A DNA stretch of 64,000 bases from Macrosoma leucophasiata (lineage: Eukaryota > Arthropoda > Insecta > Lepidoptera > Hedylidae): NCBI GenBank assembly GCA_036365455.1, contig JAWQUS010000022.1:2542001-2606000 (forward strand). The letters run 5' to 3'. The number at the start of each line of letters is the position of its first letter. Position 1 is the stretch's first letter. This document shows positions 63,100 through 64,000 of the stretch, in pieces. Made by a program: the position numbers and the translations under genes. The notes under the pieces were generated by a model. The model was not told the DNA's origin and did no database searches. It saw only the letters and a list, made by a program, of their open reading frames with translations.

Positions 63100-64000
63100 T
63101 TTCAAAACCATTTAGAGACCAGAAAAAACAATGCCACATTGACTATCGGTATATCGAAGTGTTGAAGTGTTTGTATAAAAAACGCCACCATGTCAGTCCG
63201 AGTACAGGACCAATGCACGAGGGCGATTCCTTTGCAGAGGGGAGTAAGACAGGGAGATGTCATTTCACCCGTGCTCTTCACCAATGCAATGGAAGACGCC
63301 TTCAAGCTCCTGGAATGGCAAGGACTAGGCATCAATGTCAATGGCAAATACATCACTCACCTTCTATTTGCCGACGAAATTATAGTCATGGCAGAGTCGC
63401 TGGAAGATCTCAGCACAATGCTCGAAGACCTCAATCGAGTGTCTCAAAGAGTGGGCCTTAAAATGAACATGGATAAGACCAAGGTCACGTTCAATAACCT
63501 TGTATCGCCCACTCCAGTGTCCGTTGGGAACTCGATCCTCGAAGTTGTCGACGAATATGTCTATTTAGGACAAACCATACAACTAGGCAGGTCGAACTTC
63601 GAGAAAGAGGTCATTCACCGAATCCAACTCGGCTGGGCAGCGTTCGGGAAGTTAAGGAGCGTTTTCTCGTCAAACATCCCGCAGTCCTTGAAGACGAAAG
63701 TCTTTAATCAGTGCGTTTTGCCGGTGATGACCTGTGCCGATACGTGGTCTCTCACTATGGGTTTCGTACGAAAGCTCCAAGTCACTCAGCGGTCAATAGA
63801 AAGGGCTATGCTCGGCGTTTCCCTAGTGGATCGAATCAGAAATTAGGAGATCCGTAGGCGAACGAAAGTCGCTGACATAGCCAACCAGATTTCCAAGCTG
63901 AAGTGGCAATGGGCAGGGCACATAGCTCGGAGAACCGATAGCCGCTGGGGCAGTAAGGTTCTCGAGTGGAGACCACGTATCGGCAAACGCAGCGTAGGAC
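63100..64000 (+). pseudogene. RTE-B LINE reverse transcriptase, runs off the window
   Basis: ALPLQRGVRQGDVISPVLFT-like motif B, LLFADEIIV where the family has FADD, LKMNMDKTKV, YVYLGQTI, then a TAG at 63843 followed by in-frame EIRRRTKVADIANQISKLKW and WAGHIARR to the edge. The 5' end is truncated near 63100. The FADE variant removes a catalytic aspartate, so this copy should be inactive. Confidence 0.8.

Larger units (their letters stand above)
44472..64000 (+). other. FAR: FAR-B: fatty acyl-CoA reductase gene, 11 of 12 coding exons in window
   Basis: Paralogue of FAR-A on the opposite strand. Eleven exons join in one open frame of 390 residues plus two bases (1172 nt) with exactly the exon lengths and phases of FAR-A. 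Motifs: TGGSG-FMG (27-34), HVAASVRFDD, VHVSTSYSN, YVFTK (216-220), RPSI, EPMPGWVDN, DYIPVDI, DDIPIYNCC and ALRLLGRKP. Every exon is free of stops and frameshifts, so the gene looks functional. The last exon, which should start LLK(I/L)QR, is not found between 62128 and 64000 and probably lies past the edge. An 8-nt leader after acceptor 44470-44471 implies an upstream non-coding exon. Enzyme role as for FAR-A. Confidence 0.92.

Overview
The window is nuclear DNA of an insect, almost certainly a moth or butterfly. It holds two spliced fatty acyl-CoA reductase (FAR) genes set in a sea of short interspersed repeats, MITEs and non-LTR retrotransposon fragments of the kind known from Lepidoptera. 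There are no bacterial operons, rRNA genes or CRISPR arrays. The species cannot be named from the sequence.

Host genes. FAR-A lies on the minus strand (ATG at 21467, stop at 1250). It has 12 coding exons that join without a break into a 486-residue enzyme with the NAD(P)H-binding glycine motif, the YxxxK active site, a membrane segment and the FAR_C tail. FAR-B lies on the plus strand (ATG at 44480). Its first 11 coding exons have exactly the same lengths and phases as those of FAR-A (91, 131, 88, 73, 91, 146, 110, 84, 109, 178 and 71 nt). The 12th exon is not seen before position 64000. The two genes diverge head to head across about 23 kb and share roughly 70% of residues (hand count), so they look like an inverted tandem duplication.

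Layout. 1-21.5 kb: FAR-A, with introns full of repeats, including a full-length I-like LINE (13.1-18.5 kb) with perfect target-site duplications. 21.5-44.5 kb: intergenic repeats, with a retrotransposon ORF1 carrying a PHD finger and an FP25K-like C-terminus (22.8-23.8 kb), a degraded mariner (28.3-29.5 kb), a hAT-type MITE nested in a LINE ORF1 (35 kb) and a CXC-domain gene fragment (36.1-36.7 kb). 44.5-64 kb: FAR-B. Its first intron holds a 3.5-kb element with 35-bp inverted repeats, its second a nested RTE LINE, and the right edge runs into a second RTE LINE.

Repeats. About 20 copies or pieces of one 0.29-kb poly(A) repeat (Family A) are present. Others are a tRNA-derived SINE, a SINE with 5S-rRNA-like internal promoter sequence, a tRNA-like module carried in longer repeats, and MITEs whose target duplications (TA, TAA/TTA, 4, 7 or 8 bp) can be read directly.

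The most striking point is that the FAR-A reading frame ends inside the terminal inverted repeat of a TA-flanked MITE: its last six residues and stop codon are transposon-derived. A second MITE ends 26 bp upstream of the splice acceptor of the same exon.
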